Assembly: GCA_003168295.1 (NCBI GenBank)
Contig: PMST01000583.1
Coordinates: 4,297 to 16,652, forward strand
DNA: 12,356 bases
Direction: 5' to 3'
Origin: Actinomycetota bacterium
GTDB taxonomy: Bacteria; Actinomycetota; Actinomycetes; Streptosporangiales; Streptosporangiaceae
Part shown: positions 6,075 to 12,356 of the stretch, piece by piece
Numbering within the stretch: position 1 is the first letter of the stretch
Layout: each line of letters begins with the position of its first letter
Program-made: the position numbers and the translations under genes
The notes under the pieces: generated by a model
Databases searched by the model: none
Told to the model about the DNA's origin: nothing
Seen by the model: only the letters and a program-made list of their open reading frames with translations

Positions 6075-6737
6075 CTATCTTGGCGTGTCAGCGACGTTCA
6101 CATAGTCCATGACCCTGGCCTTATCCCACGGCTTCTCCCAGCCGGCCAGCGCGATCAGGCGGTCCACCAGAGCGGCGGTGAACCCCCAGATGAGCATCCC
6201 CCTGACCCGGAAAGCGGGGGTGGTCCGCCCGTCGGGTACGCGCACCATCAGCCGGACGGCGGGATCGGCTAGTTCAGCGACGCCGACTCGTTCCACCGCG
6301 GCCACCTCGCCGGCGTCGACCGGCGCCACCGCTGACGGCTGCCGCCACCACCCGAGCACCGGAACGACCCGGAATCCGGTCCGCTCGATGTAGACCTCAG
6401 GCAGGGTGCCGACCACGTCGACGCCGCCCGGGTCCACGCCCACCTCTTCAGCCGCCTCCCGCAGCGCGGCCGCGACCGCCCCCTCCCCGGCGTCGATGGA
6501 CCCACCGGGGAAGGCAGGCTGGCCGGCGTGCAGCCGGAGCCCCTGGCTGCGCTGGATGAGCAGCAGATCGGGACCGCCCGGGCCGTCGGCGAACAGGATG
6601 AGCACCGCCGACGGCTTGCCGCCGCGCTCCGGCGGCGCGATCAGCGGGGGTACCTCCATCGTCTTGGCCACGGCCGCCAGCTCGCGCAACCACGCAGGCA
6701 CGGGTTCGGGCGGGGCTATCGGTCCGCCCGCGGTCAC
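6075..6737 (-). CDS. Nudix hydrolase, CoA pyrophosphatase type
   Basis: A 220-residue Nudix protein. Residues 58-79 contain the CoA-diphosphatase signature ([20 protein letters not shown]). A full Nudix box follows: G79-x5-E85-x7-R93-E94-A-A-E97-E98-V-G100-V101, with every metal-binding Glu present. Members with this combination split CoA or its derivatives into 3',5'-ADP and phosphopantetheine; the CoA substrate is inferred from the motif. The neighbour order (after nth, before marP) matches M. tuberculosis Rv3672c, which supports the call. The start is GTG 6737, overlapping the nth stop as GTGA and so translationally coupled. The frame stays open far upstream into nth, but that extension is antisense-like composition inside a real gene and is rejected. 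Confidence 0.9.
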   Translation of the reverse strand: MTAGGPIAPPEPVPAWLRELAAVAKTMEVPPLIAPPERGGKPSAVLILFADGPGGPDLLLIQRSQGLRLHAGQPAFPGGSIDAGEGAVAAALREAAEEVGVDPGGVDVVGTLPEVYIERTGFRVVPVLGWWRQPSAVAPVDAGEVAAVERVGVAELADPAVRLMVRVPDGRTTPAFRVRGMLIWGFTAALVDRLIALAGWEKPWDKARVMDYVNVADTPR

Positions 6738-7441
6738 GAGAACGGGCCGGACTTGACGAGCTTGGCGGCCACCTCCGGATCGACCGGTCCCTCGCCGAAA
6801 GAAGGGCAGAGGGCGGCCAGCGCGCAAGCACCGCAGGCGGGCCGGCGCGCGTGGCAGACCCGCCGGCCGTGCCAGATCAGGCGCTGAGACAGGTCGGTCC
6901 AGTCCTTGCGCGGGATGAGCGTGGCCACCTCGGCCTCGACCTTCTCCGGCTCGGTACTCGTGGTCCAGCCGAACCTGCGGGCCAGTCGCCCGAAGTGGGT
7001 GTCCACGGTGATGCCAGGGATGCCGAAGGCGTTCCCGAGCACCACGTTCGCCGTCTTCCTGCCCACCCCGGGCAGCGTGACCAGGTCCCGCAGCCGCCGC
7101 GGCACCTCGCCGCCGAACCTCTCGCACAGCGCCTGGCCGAGGCCGATCAGGCTGTTCGTCTTGGCGTGGTAGAAGCCGGTCGACTGGATGATCTTCTCGA
7201 GCTCGTCGCGATCGGCGGCCGCGTAGTCCGCGGCTGTGGTGTAGCGCGAGAACAGGATCGGAGTCACCATGTTGACGCGCTTATCGGTCGTCTGCGCGGA
7301 CAGGATGGTCGCGACCAGCAGCTCAAGCGCGGAGGCGAAGTCCAGTTCGGTGTGGGCGTCCGGATAGAGCAGGGTCAGTTCCCTGTAGATCCGGCGCGCT
7401 CGTCTGACCAGGGCGGTATGCGAAGGGGGATCGGAGGACAC
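6734..7441 (-). CDS. nth: endonuclease III
   Basis: A 235-residue bifunctional DNA glycosylase/AP lyase that removes oxidised pyrimidines in base-excision repair. Visible features: the helix-hairpin-helix [12 protein letters not shown] with catalytic Lys129; the catalytic Asp147 in [12 protein letters not shown]; and the 4Fe-4S loop with Cys196, Cys203, Cys206 and Cys212 in the canonical C-x6-C-x2-C-x5-C spacing. Length and residues are normal for the family, so it should be active. The GTG start at 7441 is preceded very closely by GGAG, so ribosome loading may rely on coupling to the gene upstream, which ends 9 nt before it. Second gene of the minus-strand operon. Confidence 0.95.
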   Translation of the reverse strand: MSSDPPSHTALVRRARRIYRELTLLYPDAHTELDFASALELLVATILSAQTTDKRVNMVTPILFSRYTTAADYAAADRDELEKIIQSTGFYHAKTNSLIGLGQALCERFGGEVPRRLRDLVTLPGVGRKTANVVLGNAFGIPGITVDTHFGRLARRFGWTTSTEPEKVEAEVATLIPRKDWTDLSQRLIWHGRRVCHARRPACGACALAALCPSFGEGPVDPEVAAKLVKSGPFS

Positions 7442-7450
7442 GGCTCCAGC

Positions 7451-8281
7451 TTAGGGCCCGTCGGACAGGTTAAACCGCAGGCCCGGGATGCCCGGCCGTG
7501 ATGGATGTACCGCACAGGTGGACGGGTCGTACGGGCCGGGCCTGAGCGAGGCCAGCAGCCGGGCGGTCCGGGGATCGGCCGGGTCGAGGTGACGGCCGAG
7601 GACCACGATCGCGACACGCCGGGCCCCGGCCAGCTTGAGCGCGGCCGCGGCGGACTGGGCGCTGGCGCCCGATACCCAGGTGTCGTCGAGCAGGAGGACG
7701 TCGGCTTGAGCCACTGCCCGTTCCGCATTAAATCGCTGAATGTCCAGGTCGCGGCCCTGGCGGCCCGGCCACATGGCCAGCCGGGTCGGCGGCAGGCGCA
7801 GGTACGGCGAGGTCAGCTCGAGCAGCGGGTGCGGCCCGGGGCGGCCGCACCCGGTCGGTACCACGGCCAGGCGGGCCGGCCCGGCCATGCCCGCGTGCCG
7901 CCAGACGCAGGGCCCGTGATCGTGCAGGAAGGTGAGCAGCAGCGCCAGCAGCGCGGCGCGCGCGGAGGCGCTCGGCGTCCGCCACGATTTATAGCGCCAC
8001 AGATCGGCGGCCAGGGCCGTGCCCTTGACCGCGTAGGAGATGGGCACCACGGCGTCGGCGAGCAGGCCGGGACGCAGCAACCCATGGCTTCCGCATTGAT
8101 AGCAGCGGGCAAACCCGGGCCGCACCGGTCCCCGGCAGACCAGGCAGACCAGGCCGGCGGCCGGGGCTCCCGGTGAAGGAGGCGGTCGCACCGGATTCGC
8201 CTGCACCGGATAGACCGCGGGCATCGCTGACCGCAGTCGCCGCCGCACGGTGTCCCAGCTCTCGGTATCCGGCGCGAACAT
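7451..8281 (-). CDS. ComF-like phosphoribosyltransferase-fold protein
   Basis: A 276-residue protein with an N-terminal zinc-ribbon-like cysteine set (Cys46, Cys49, Cys60, Cys63: CLVC then CYQCG) followed by a type I phosphoribosyltransferase fold. The PRPP-binding loop is VLLLDDTWVSGAS (195-207), matching the usual DD-x-x-x-(T/S)-G-(A/S) pattern. This order of zinc finger and PRTase resembles ComF/GntX proteins, linked in other bacteria to DNA uptake, though a transferase reaction has not generally been shown for them. It is the first gene of the minus-strand operon, 9 nt before nth. The ATG at 8281 has no evident Shine-Dalgarno, so translation may be leaderless or begin slightly downstream (Val12 or Met20). 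TTGACA occurs at 8310-8305, but no -10 fits it. Confidence 0.75.
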   Translation of the reverse strand: MFAPDTESWDTVRRRLRSAMPAVYPVQANPVRPPPSPGAPAAGLVCLVCRGPVRPGFARCYQCGSHGLLRPGLLADAVVPISYAVKGTALAADLWRYKSWRTPSASARAALLALLLTFLHDHGPCVWRHAGMAGPARLAVVPTGCGRPGPHPLLELTSPYLRLPPTRLAMWPGRQGRDLDIQRFNAERAVAQADVLLLDDTWVSGASAQSAAAALKLAGARRVAIVVLGRHLDPADPRTARLLASLRPGPYDPSTCAVHPSRPGIPGLRFNLSDGP

Positions 8282-8533
8282 GCGCTGATGCTACGGATAG
8301 CCACTGTCAAAACACGCCCGGGTGCTGCTTCGGTCTGGTCACGAAGCCGGGTGTTACGCACGTCATAGCCCACCGGCCTAAACCGCGTGGCCAGGGGTGA
8401 CGACACCAGTCGAATCTCGCTCTTAAGCACGTCTATCAACTCGTGATGCGGCACAATGATCCATGCCAGGAAGGCGGCCGGGCGCGAGCGCGGCATTCCC
8501 GCTGCCTGATGCGACTCATGGCAAGGATTGCGT
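8282..8533. other. divergent intergenic region
   Basis: This 252-bp spacer separates the minus-strand operon from the plus-strand membrane protein gene, so it should hold two opposing promoters. I could not assign either confidently. On the minus strand TTGACA (8310-8305) stands out but has no -10 at a usual distance. On the plus strand CACAAT near 8452 is a weak -10 candidate. AAGGA at 8523-8527 is the ribosome binding site of the next gene. No RNA gene or long repeat is seen. Confidence 0.4.
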
Positions 8534-10201
8534 GTGACCGACAGGAGCGAAATCGTAGCGCCCGGCGCGAGCCGGGGTGCTGCGGATGCGGGCGCGGTCG
8601 TCGTGGCGGGTTCCCGCCTCGACCGGATCCTGTGGACGGTCACCGGCGCGCTGCGCAAGCACTGGCTCCTCGCGCTGCTGCTCGCGGCCGGGCTCGTGCT
8701 GCGGGTCGCCGCCCAGGTCGGCTACGAGCCCGCGCTGCTGTTCATCGACTCCAAGAAGTACATTTTCGGGACCGACTTCGCCAGCACGGACTGGGGATCG
8801 TTCGATCCGCTCGGCTACACGCTGTTCCTGCTCCGTCCGGTCATGGAGTTCGCGGACCTCGCCTTCGTCGCCCTGGTGCAGCACGTCCTGGGGATGGCTA
8901 TGGCGGTCGCGCTGTACGCGCTGATGCGGCGCCGTGGCGTGAGCCGATGGCTGGCCGCGCTGGCCGTGGCCCCGGTCCTGCTCGACGCTTACCAGCTGAA
9001 CGCGGAACAGACGATCATGCCGGACGTGCTGTTCGAAGTGCTGCTGGTGGCCGGGATCGTGCTGCTGCTCTGGCAGAGGCGGCCCGCGCTTGGCCTCATC
9101 ATCCTGGCCGGCCTGGCCCTCGGCGCCTCCGCCCCGGTCCGCCAGGTGGGCGAGGTGCTGATCATTCCCGCGCTGGTCTACGTACTCGTCGCCAGCCGGG
9201 GGTGGCGCAGCAGGTTGCGGAACGGTGTGGCGCTGACGTTCTGCTTCGTGCTGCCGGTAGTGGGTTACATGAGCTATTCGGCCGTGGTCCTGCACTACGG
9301 GTTCGAGCTTTCCAACATGGGCGACGCCTACCTCTACGGCCGGACCGCGCACGCCGCCGACTGCGCCACGCTCAAGATCCCGGCCGGCGAGCGGCCGCTG
9401 TGCCCGAGCCCGTCGGTCGCCGCTACCTTGGGCGTGGATGGGCTGGTCAACAACGGCCATGCGCCGCGCGTGCTCTACCAGCCGGTTAACATCCAGGCCG
9501 GCCTGCTGATCAGCACCCTGCCGCTGCAGCGGCAGTTCGCCTACAGCGTGCTCAAGCAGCAGCCGATGCGGGTGGCCGGCGACATCGCCAAGGACTCGGT
9601 CAAGGTCTTCGCCCTGACCAGGAACACCGAAGAGGGCGACACCACGATCTCGCGCTGGCAGTTCCAGACCAGCTATCCCTACTACCCCCCTGGTATCAAG
9701 CACTACGGCCCGAACAGCGCCAGCAATGTCTTCGCCCGGGCGGGCGGCGGCGGGTACGCGCGGGTGAACCTGACGGTGGCCACCGCGCTGCGGGACTATC
9801 AGCTGCATGGCGGGTACACGCCAGGACCGGTGTTCCTGCTCGGGCTGCTGGCCGGCCTGGCCGGGATCTTCACCTACCGCCGGCGCCGCGATCCGGGTGC
9901 TAACGGGTCGGGCGCGCTTGGGTCGGCGGAGTCGCAGGGCCTGGCCCTGGCCTGCCTGCTGATCACCGGCTCGGGGGTCGCCGTGCTGCTCGGCGCGGAC
10001 CTGTACGAGTTCTCCTGGCGGTACCAGCTGCCCGCGCTGATCACGCTGCCCATCGCGGGCGCCCTCGGCGCGACCGCGGTCGTCAGGTACGTGCGCGCCA
10101 GGCGGCCGAGCGCTGGAGCGCAGGCGGCTCCCGCCGCCCGCGCCGGCGAGCTTGCGACAGCCGGATCCGAGCAGGTCGTAGCCGATGCCGGCCGCGCCTG
10201 A
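8534..10201 (+). CDS. polytopic membrane protein, probable GT-C-type glycosyltransferase
   Basis: A 555-residue protein with many hydrophobic spans, the first at about 44-60. An early extracytoplasmic loop contains LLFIDSKKYIFGTDF (Asp72) and then DWGSFDPLGYTLFLLRP (86-102), the arrangement of acidic residues and a following P-x-x-Y element seen in GT-C lipid-linked sugar transferases of the GT39/ArnT type. A large hydrophilic loop in the second half carries two cysteines (ADCATLK and RPLCPS). Near the C terminus is YEFSWRYQLP before the last spans, then a disordered Ala-rich tail. Such proteins move sugars from polyprenyl carriers onto cell-envelope acceptors; donor and acceptor are unknown and the assignment rests on pattern only. 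The GTG start at 8534 lies 6 nt after AAGGA; TTG 8528 abuts it. It overlaps the next gene by 17 nt. Confidence 0.72.
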   Translation: MTDRSEIVAPGASRGAADAGAVVVAGSRLDRILWTVTGALRKHWLLALLLAAGLVLRVAAQVGYEPALLFIDSKKYIFGTDFASTDWGSFDPLGYTLFLLRPVMEFADLAFVALVQHVLGMAMAVALYALMRRRGVSRWLAALAVAPVLLDAYQLNAEQTIMPDVLFEVLLVAGIVLLLWQRRPALGLIILAGLALGASAPVRQVGEVLIIPALVYVLVASRGWRSRLRNGVALTFCFVLPVVGYMSYSAVVLHYGFELSNMGDAYLYGRTAHAADCATLKIPAGERPLCPSPSVAATLGVDGLVNNGHAPRVLYQPVNIQAGLLISTLPLQRQFAYSVLKQQPMRVAGDIAKDSVKVFALTRNTEEGDTTISRWQFQTSYPYYPPGIKHYGPNSASNVFARAGGGGYARVNLTVATALRDYQLHGGYTPGPVFLLGLLAGLAGIFTYRRRRDPGANGSGALGSAESQGLALACLLITGSGVAVLLGADLYEFSWRYQLPALITLPIAGALGATAVVRYVRARRPSAGAQAAPAARAGELATAGSEQVVADAGRA

Positions 10202-10763
10202 CGGCGCGGACGGAGCTGGCGGTGCGGACATCCGCACGCTCACGTCCGGAGTCGTCTACGAGGATCACTGGATGCGGCTGCGGCTGGACGAGATCGAACG
10301 GCGCGACGGCTCCCGCGGTACCTACGCATTCGTCGAGAAGCCCGACTTTGCGCTCGTCATCCCGGCCGAGAACGACGGCTTCCACCTGGTCGAGGAGTTC
10401 CGCTACCCGATCGGCCGGCGCACCTGGTCGTTCCCCCAGGGCGGCTTCCCGCACGGCCAGACGGGCCACCCCACCGAACTCGCCCGGCTGGAACTGCTGC
10501 AGGAAACCGGGCTGCGGGCCCGGAACCTGGTCAAGCTCGGCTGCCTGACTTGCGCGCACGGCATCAGCAGCCAGGGGGGACATTTCTTCCTGGCGACCGG
10601 GCTCGAGCCGGGCACGCCGGAACGAGAGCACGAAGAGCAGGACATGCGCCAGGAATGGGTGCCGAGGATCAAGTTCGAGGAAATGATCGCCGAGGGCGTC
10701 ATTACCGACGATTCCACCGTCGCTGCCTACGCCCTGCTCCTGCTCCATGAGCGCGTTATTTAA
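10185..10763 (+). CDS. Nudix-fold protein with degenerate Nudix box (ADP-ribose pyrophosphatase-like)
   Basis: A 192-residue protein. The N-terminal part (SGVVYEDHWMRLRLDEIERRDG, FVEKPDFALVIP, LVEEFRYPIGRRTWSFPQGG) is typical of ADP-ribose pyrophosphatase-like Nudix proteins. The box itself departs from G-x5-E-x7-REUxEExGU: after WSFPQGG there are extra residues, the first Glu is not recognisable, and the helix reads L102-E103-L-L-Q106-E107-T-G109-L. Thus RE is LE and EE is QE; two of the three helix metal ligands remain. Some actinobacterial relatives have a similar longer loop with an intact REE set, so the Gln is the notable change. ATG 10185 lies inside the preceding gene's 3' end (17-nt overlap), about 11 nt after GCAGG, implying coupling. 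Activity may be weak or altered. Confidence 0.8.
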   Translation: MPAAPDGADGAGGADIRTLTSGVVYEDHWMRLRLDEIERRDGSRGTYAFVEKPDFALVIPAENDGFHLVEEFRYPIGRRTWSFPQGGFPHGQTGHPTELARLELLQETGLRARNLVKLGCLTCAHGISSQGGHFFLATGLEPGTPEREHEEQDMRQEWVPRIKFEEMIAEGVITDDSTVAAYALLLLHERVI

Positions 10764-10769
10764 ACGCGC
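10751..10769 (+). terminator. inverted repeat over the Nudix stop codon
   Basis: GCGCGTT (10751-10757) and AACGCGC (10763-10769) form a perfect 7-bp stem with a 5-nt loop, ATTTA, spanning the TAA stop. A second smaller hairpin (CGGC-TAA-GCCG, about 10778-10788) follows. There is no U-run, so this is a weak terminator candidate. Confidence 0.35.
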
Positions 10770-10804
10770 AACGCGCGCGGCTAAGCCGGCCACGCGCTTG
10801 AGGT

Positions 10805-10831
10805 TCGCTCGCCCTCGCTCGCCATCGCTCG
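10805..10831. repeat. 10-bp-period short tandem repeat
   Basis: TCGCTCGCC occurs at 10805-10813 and 10815-10823, then TCGCTCG at 10825-10831, giving a 10-bp period with one variable base between units. It lies between the Nudix gene and the AT-rich leader. It may be slippage product or a phased binding site. Confidence 0.6.
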
Positions 10832-10833
10832 TG

Positions 10834-11053
10834 GAAATCAGCCTCTCCGCAGGTCAGAGAATTTTGGGGCCGCCGAATCGGGCACCCGTGAATTGGTTAG
10901 AATCACGTTGTATTCGGGTTGCATTTAGTAATCTGTCAACTTTTAAGGCACTTGTTGCGTCATTCAGAATGTATCTTGAAACAAATGATGGTTTCGTCAG
11001 CGATTTGCCGGGCCCGGCTTCGGGGGGACTTGGCTTACATGGGGGAAGAAATC
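10834..11053 (+). promoter_or_regulatory. AT-rich promoter and leader region of the secreted protein gene
   Basis: No protein gene is seen here. Base composition changes sharply: 21 of 60 bases are G or C in 10921-10980, far below the neighbouring genes. This suits a promoter and possibly a target of an Lsr2-type AT-binding silencer. The best promoter guess is TTGCAT (10919-10924), 17 bp, TTTAAG (10942-10947), and it is weak. Nearer the gene are a perfect 12-bp palindrome (11007-11018), GGGGGGA (11022-11028) and GGGGGAAG (11041-11048). The last is well placed 5 nt before TTG 11054. Confidence 0.45.
11007..11018. promoter_or_regulatory. perfect 12-bp palindrome GCCGGGCCCGGC
   Basis: The palindrome lies 36 bp before the chosen start codon and next to a G6 tract. 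Its second half can also form CCCG-GCTT-CGGG with the start of that tract, so the leader RNA could hide or expose the G-rich site. It is either a protein operator or an RNA fold. Confidence 0.4.
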
Positions 11054-12356
11054 TTGCGAAAATATCTAGCAATGCTAGGCGCTGCGGCGCTGGTGGTGAC
11101 GGGACTCTGTGGTCTCGGCGCACAGTCCGCCGCCGCCGATGCGACACTGCCGTCACCGTGGACCGACACGGATGTGGGCAGCCCGGCCCTGGCCGGGTCG
11201 GCTTCGTACGACGGCACCAGTGTGTACACCATCAGTGGCAACGGCGTCGACATCTGGGGCAGCGACGACCAGTTCAACTACCTGTCACAGCCACTGACCG
11301 GGAACGAAACCATCGTGGCGCGGGTGACCTCGCAGACCGCTGCTGACCCATGGTCGAAAGCCGGGGTGATGATCAAGCAGTCCACCACCGCAGGCTCTAC
11401 CTACGCGCTGCTGGCTGTGACGCCAGGCAACGGCGTGTCCTTCCAGTACGGGTTCAATCAGTACACGTCGGGCGTGAACTACACCTTCCCGGAGTGGCTG
11501 AAGCTGACCCTCAGTGGAGGGAACGGTGATGTCACCGCTTACTCGTCCCCGGACGGCATCAACTGGACCGAGGATGGGTCAACCCAGCTCTCTCTGTCCT
11601 ACCCGGCCACCATCGGCCTGTTCGTCACTTCCCACAATCCCTCCGCCATGAGCACGGCTACCTTCGACAACGTGAGCGTCACTCCAACCACCGGGCCGGG
11701 TGAGCAGCCTCCAGCAGGCGTGGTCTCGAACGTACCGGCCAGCAACACACCGCACTTCAAGGCATCACAGACCAGCCCGGATGCGATTGAGCAGATCCGC
11801 CAGCTGGTGCAGTGCGGCGGGACGATGTACGCCGTGGGCACGTTCACCTCGATCCTCAAGGGCAGCACCACCTATACCCGTAACAACATCTTCAGCTTCA
11901 GCGCGACCGCGCCGTACACGGTCACCAGCTGGGCCCCCAACGTCGTCGGCACCTACGGCACCACGGCCAACACCAGTGCCACCCTCGACACGATCGCGTT
12001 CGTCAACGGGAACTGCCAGGACGCCTACATCGGCGGCAAGTTCACCTCGGTGAACGGCACCGCCGTGCAGAACATCGCCGAGATCAGCACCACCACCGGC
12101 AACGTGGTCACCACGTTCGCCAGCAAGGCCTCGGGCGCGGTGCAGACCCTCCTCGGCGTCGGCAACCACCTGCTGGCCGGCGGCCTGTTCACCGGCATCA
12201 ACGGCGACACCACCGACCCGTACATGGTCAGCCTGAGCCCGGTCACCGGCAAGAGCGACGGCTTCCTGCACCTGAACATCTCCGGCAGCTACAACTACCC
12301 GGGTGTCTCGTCCAACCCCAGCCAGGTCTACAACCAGCAGCTCAGCCACGGCGGCA
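11054..12356 (+). CDS. secreted protein: concanavalin-like beta-sandwich plus beta-propeller, 3'-truncated
   Basis: At least 434 residues, open to the window end. A clear Sec signal peptide (MRKYLAMLGAAALVVTGLCGLGAQSAAA, positions 1-28) has predicted cleavage before Asp29; TGLC is not a good lipobox. Residues 29 to about 212 form a beta-sandwich (ending ATFDNVSVTP) resembling DUF1349/concanavalin-like carbohydrate-binding domains: FNYLSQPLTGNETIVARVTS, WSKAGVMIKQS, SPDGINWT. A short Gly/Pro linker follows. From about 222 repeats of beta-propeller type begin: YAVGTFTS (259-266), YIGGKFTSVNG (325-335), LAGGLFTGING (374-384). The exported protein probably binds a polysaccharide or surface partner; no catalytic site is visible. 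The TTG start was chosen for GGGGGAAG 5 nt upstream and a basic n-region; ATG 11039 would prepend MGEEI. The first domain uses more A/T-ending codons than the propeller, suggesting a mosaic. Confidence 0.8.
   Translation, partial: MRKYLAMLGAAALVVTGLCGLGAQSAAADATLPSPWTDTDVGSPALAGSASYDGTSVYTISGNGVDIWGSDDQFNYLSQPLTGNETIVARVTSQTAADPWSKAGVMIKQSTTAGSTYALLAVTPGNGVSFQYGFNQYTSGVNYTFPEWLKLTLSGGNGDVTAYSSPDGINWTEDGSTQLSLSYPATIGLFVTSHNPSAMSTATFDNVSVTPTTGPGEQPPAGVVSNVPASNTPHFKASQTSPDAIEQIRQLVQCGGTMYAVGTFTSILKGSTTYTRNNIFSFSATAPYTVTSWAPNVVGTYGTTANTSATLDTIAFVNGNCQDAYIGGKFTSVNGTAVQNIAEISTTTGNVVTTFASKASGAVQTLLGVGNHLLAGGLFTGINGDTTDPYMVSLSPVTGKSDGFLHLNISGSYNYPGVSSNPSQVYNQQLSHGG

Noticed and set aside
4827..6272. 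Long plus-strand open frame (481 codons) opposite marP
   Set aside because: Its product is rich in His, Asp, Gly and Arg with no domain, and it lies wholly antisense to a protease with an intact triad: a GC-rich shadow frame.
6738..7127. N-terminal extension of the CoA-type Nudix frame into nth
   Set aside because: The extension is arginine- and glycine-rich and overlaps the coding part of nth, whose Fe-S and catalytic residues are certain. The GTGA junction at 6734-6737 gives a natural start.
8516..10243. Minus-strand 575-codon frame opposite the membrane protein
   Set aside because: The product is a hydrophilic Gln/His/Arg/Gly-rich mixture, as expected when transmembrane codons are read in reverse; the plus-strand frame has proper membrane spans and a spaced ribosome binding site.
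11099..11110. Lipobox at the TGLC motif of the secreted protein
   Set aside because: Leucine precedes the cysteine where Gly, Ala or Ser is required; a Sec cleavage after AAA fits better.

Overview
The window is chromosomal DNA from a high-GC actinobacterium. The genes use G/C-ending codons, GTG and TTG starts are common, and many genes overlap or nearly touch. The gene set and order resemble the Mycobacterium tuberculosis Rv3649-Rv3674c neighbourhood: a DUF1998 helicase, a 6C-type small RNA, a holin-like membrane protein, an EphE-like hydrolase, a MarP-like protease, a CoA-type Nudix protein and endonuclease III. That comparison is from memory, without a search. I cannot name the genus; the extra glycosyltransferase and secreted propeller genes suggest a non-mycobacterial, possibly filamentous, actinomycete.

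Layout. (1) Bases 2-1327 hold the 3' end of a DEAD/DEAH-type helicase with a C-terminal cysteine cluster. (2) Bases 1328-2553 hold no credible protein gene but are rich in structure: a probable terminator, a convincing 6C RNA on the minus strand (two hairpins whose loops carry 8 and 7 cytosines), a strong operator-like dyad, a GC-rich hairpin, a perfect 20-bp tandem duplication and alternative hairpins beside a ribosome binding site. (3) Bases 2568-4523 carry a plus-strand operon: holin-like membrane protein, alpha/beta hydrolase, DUF309 protein. (4) Bases 4509-8281 carry a five-gene minus-strand operon, in transcription order ComF-like phosphoribosyltransferase, Nth, CoA-type Nudix hydrolase, MarP-like protease and a shortened DUF1697 protein. 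(5) Bases 8534-10763 carry a polytopic GT-C-like membrane protein overlapping a second Nudix-fold protein. (6) Bases 10764-11053 are a non-coding leader with an AT-rich core (about 35% GC over 10921-10980). It leads into a secreted protein (11054 to the window end) that joins a concanavalin-like beta-sandwich to a beta-propeller.

Working together: the minus-strand operon combines base-excision repair, nucleotide and CoA clean-up and a periplasmic stress protease, which is a housekeeping and stress theme. No phage, CRISPR, toxin-antitoxin or biosynthetic cluster is visible.

The least ordinary points are: the 6C RNA and its possible pairing with a G-tract in the leader of the secreted gene; a hydrolase whose nucleophile position is glycine (one base from aspartate); a DUF1697 gene that looks shortened by two in-frame deletions; a second Nudix protein with a degenerate box; and the group of dyads and repeats in the 1.2-kb gene-free stretch. 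I do not see a clearly new multi-gene system.
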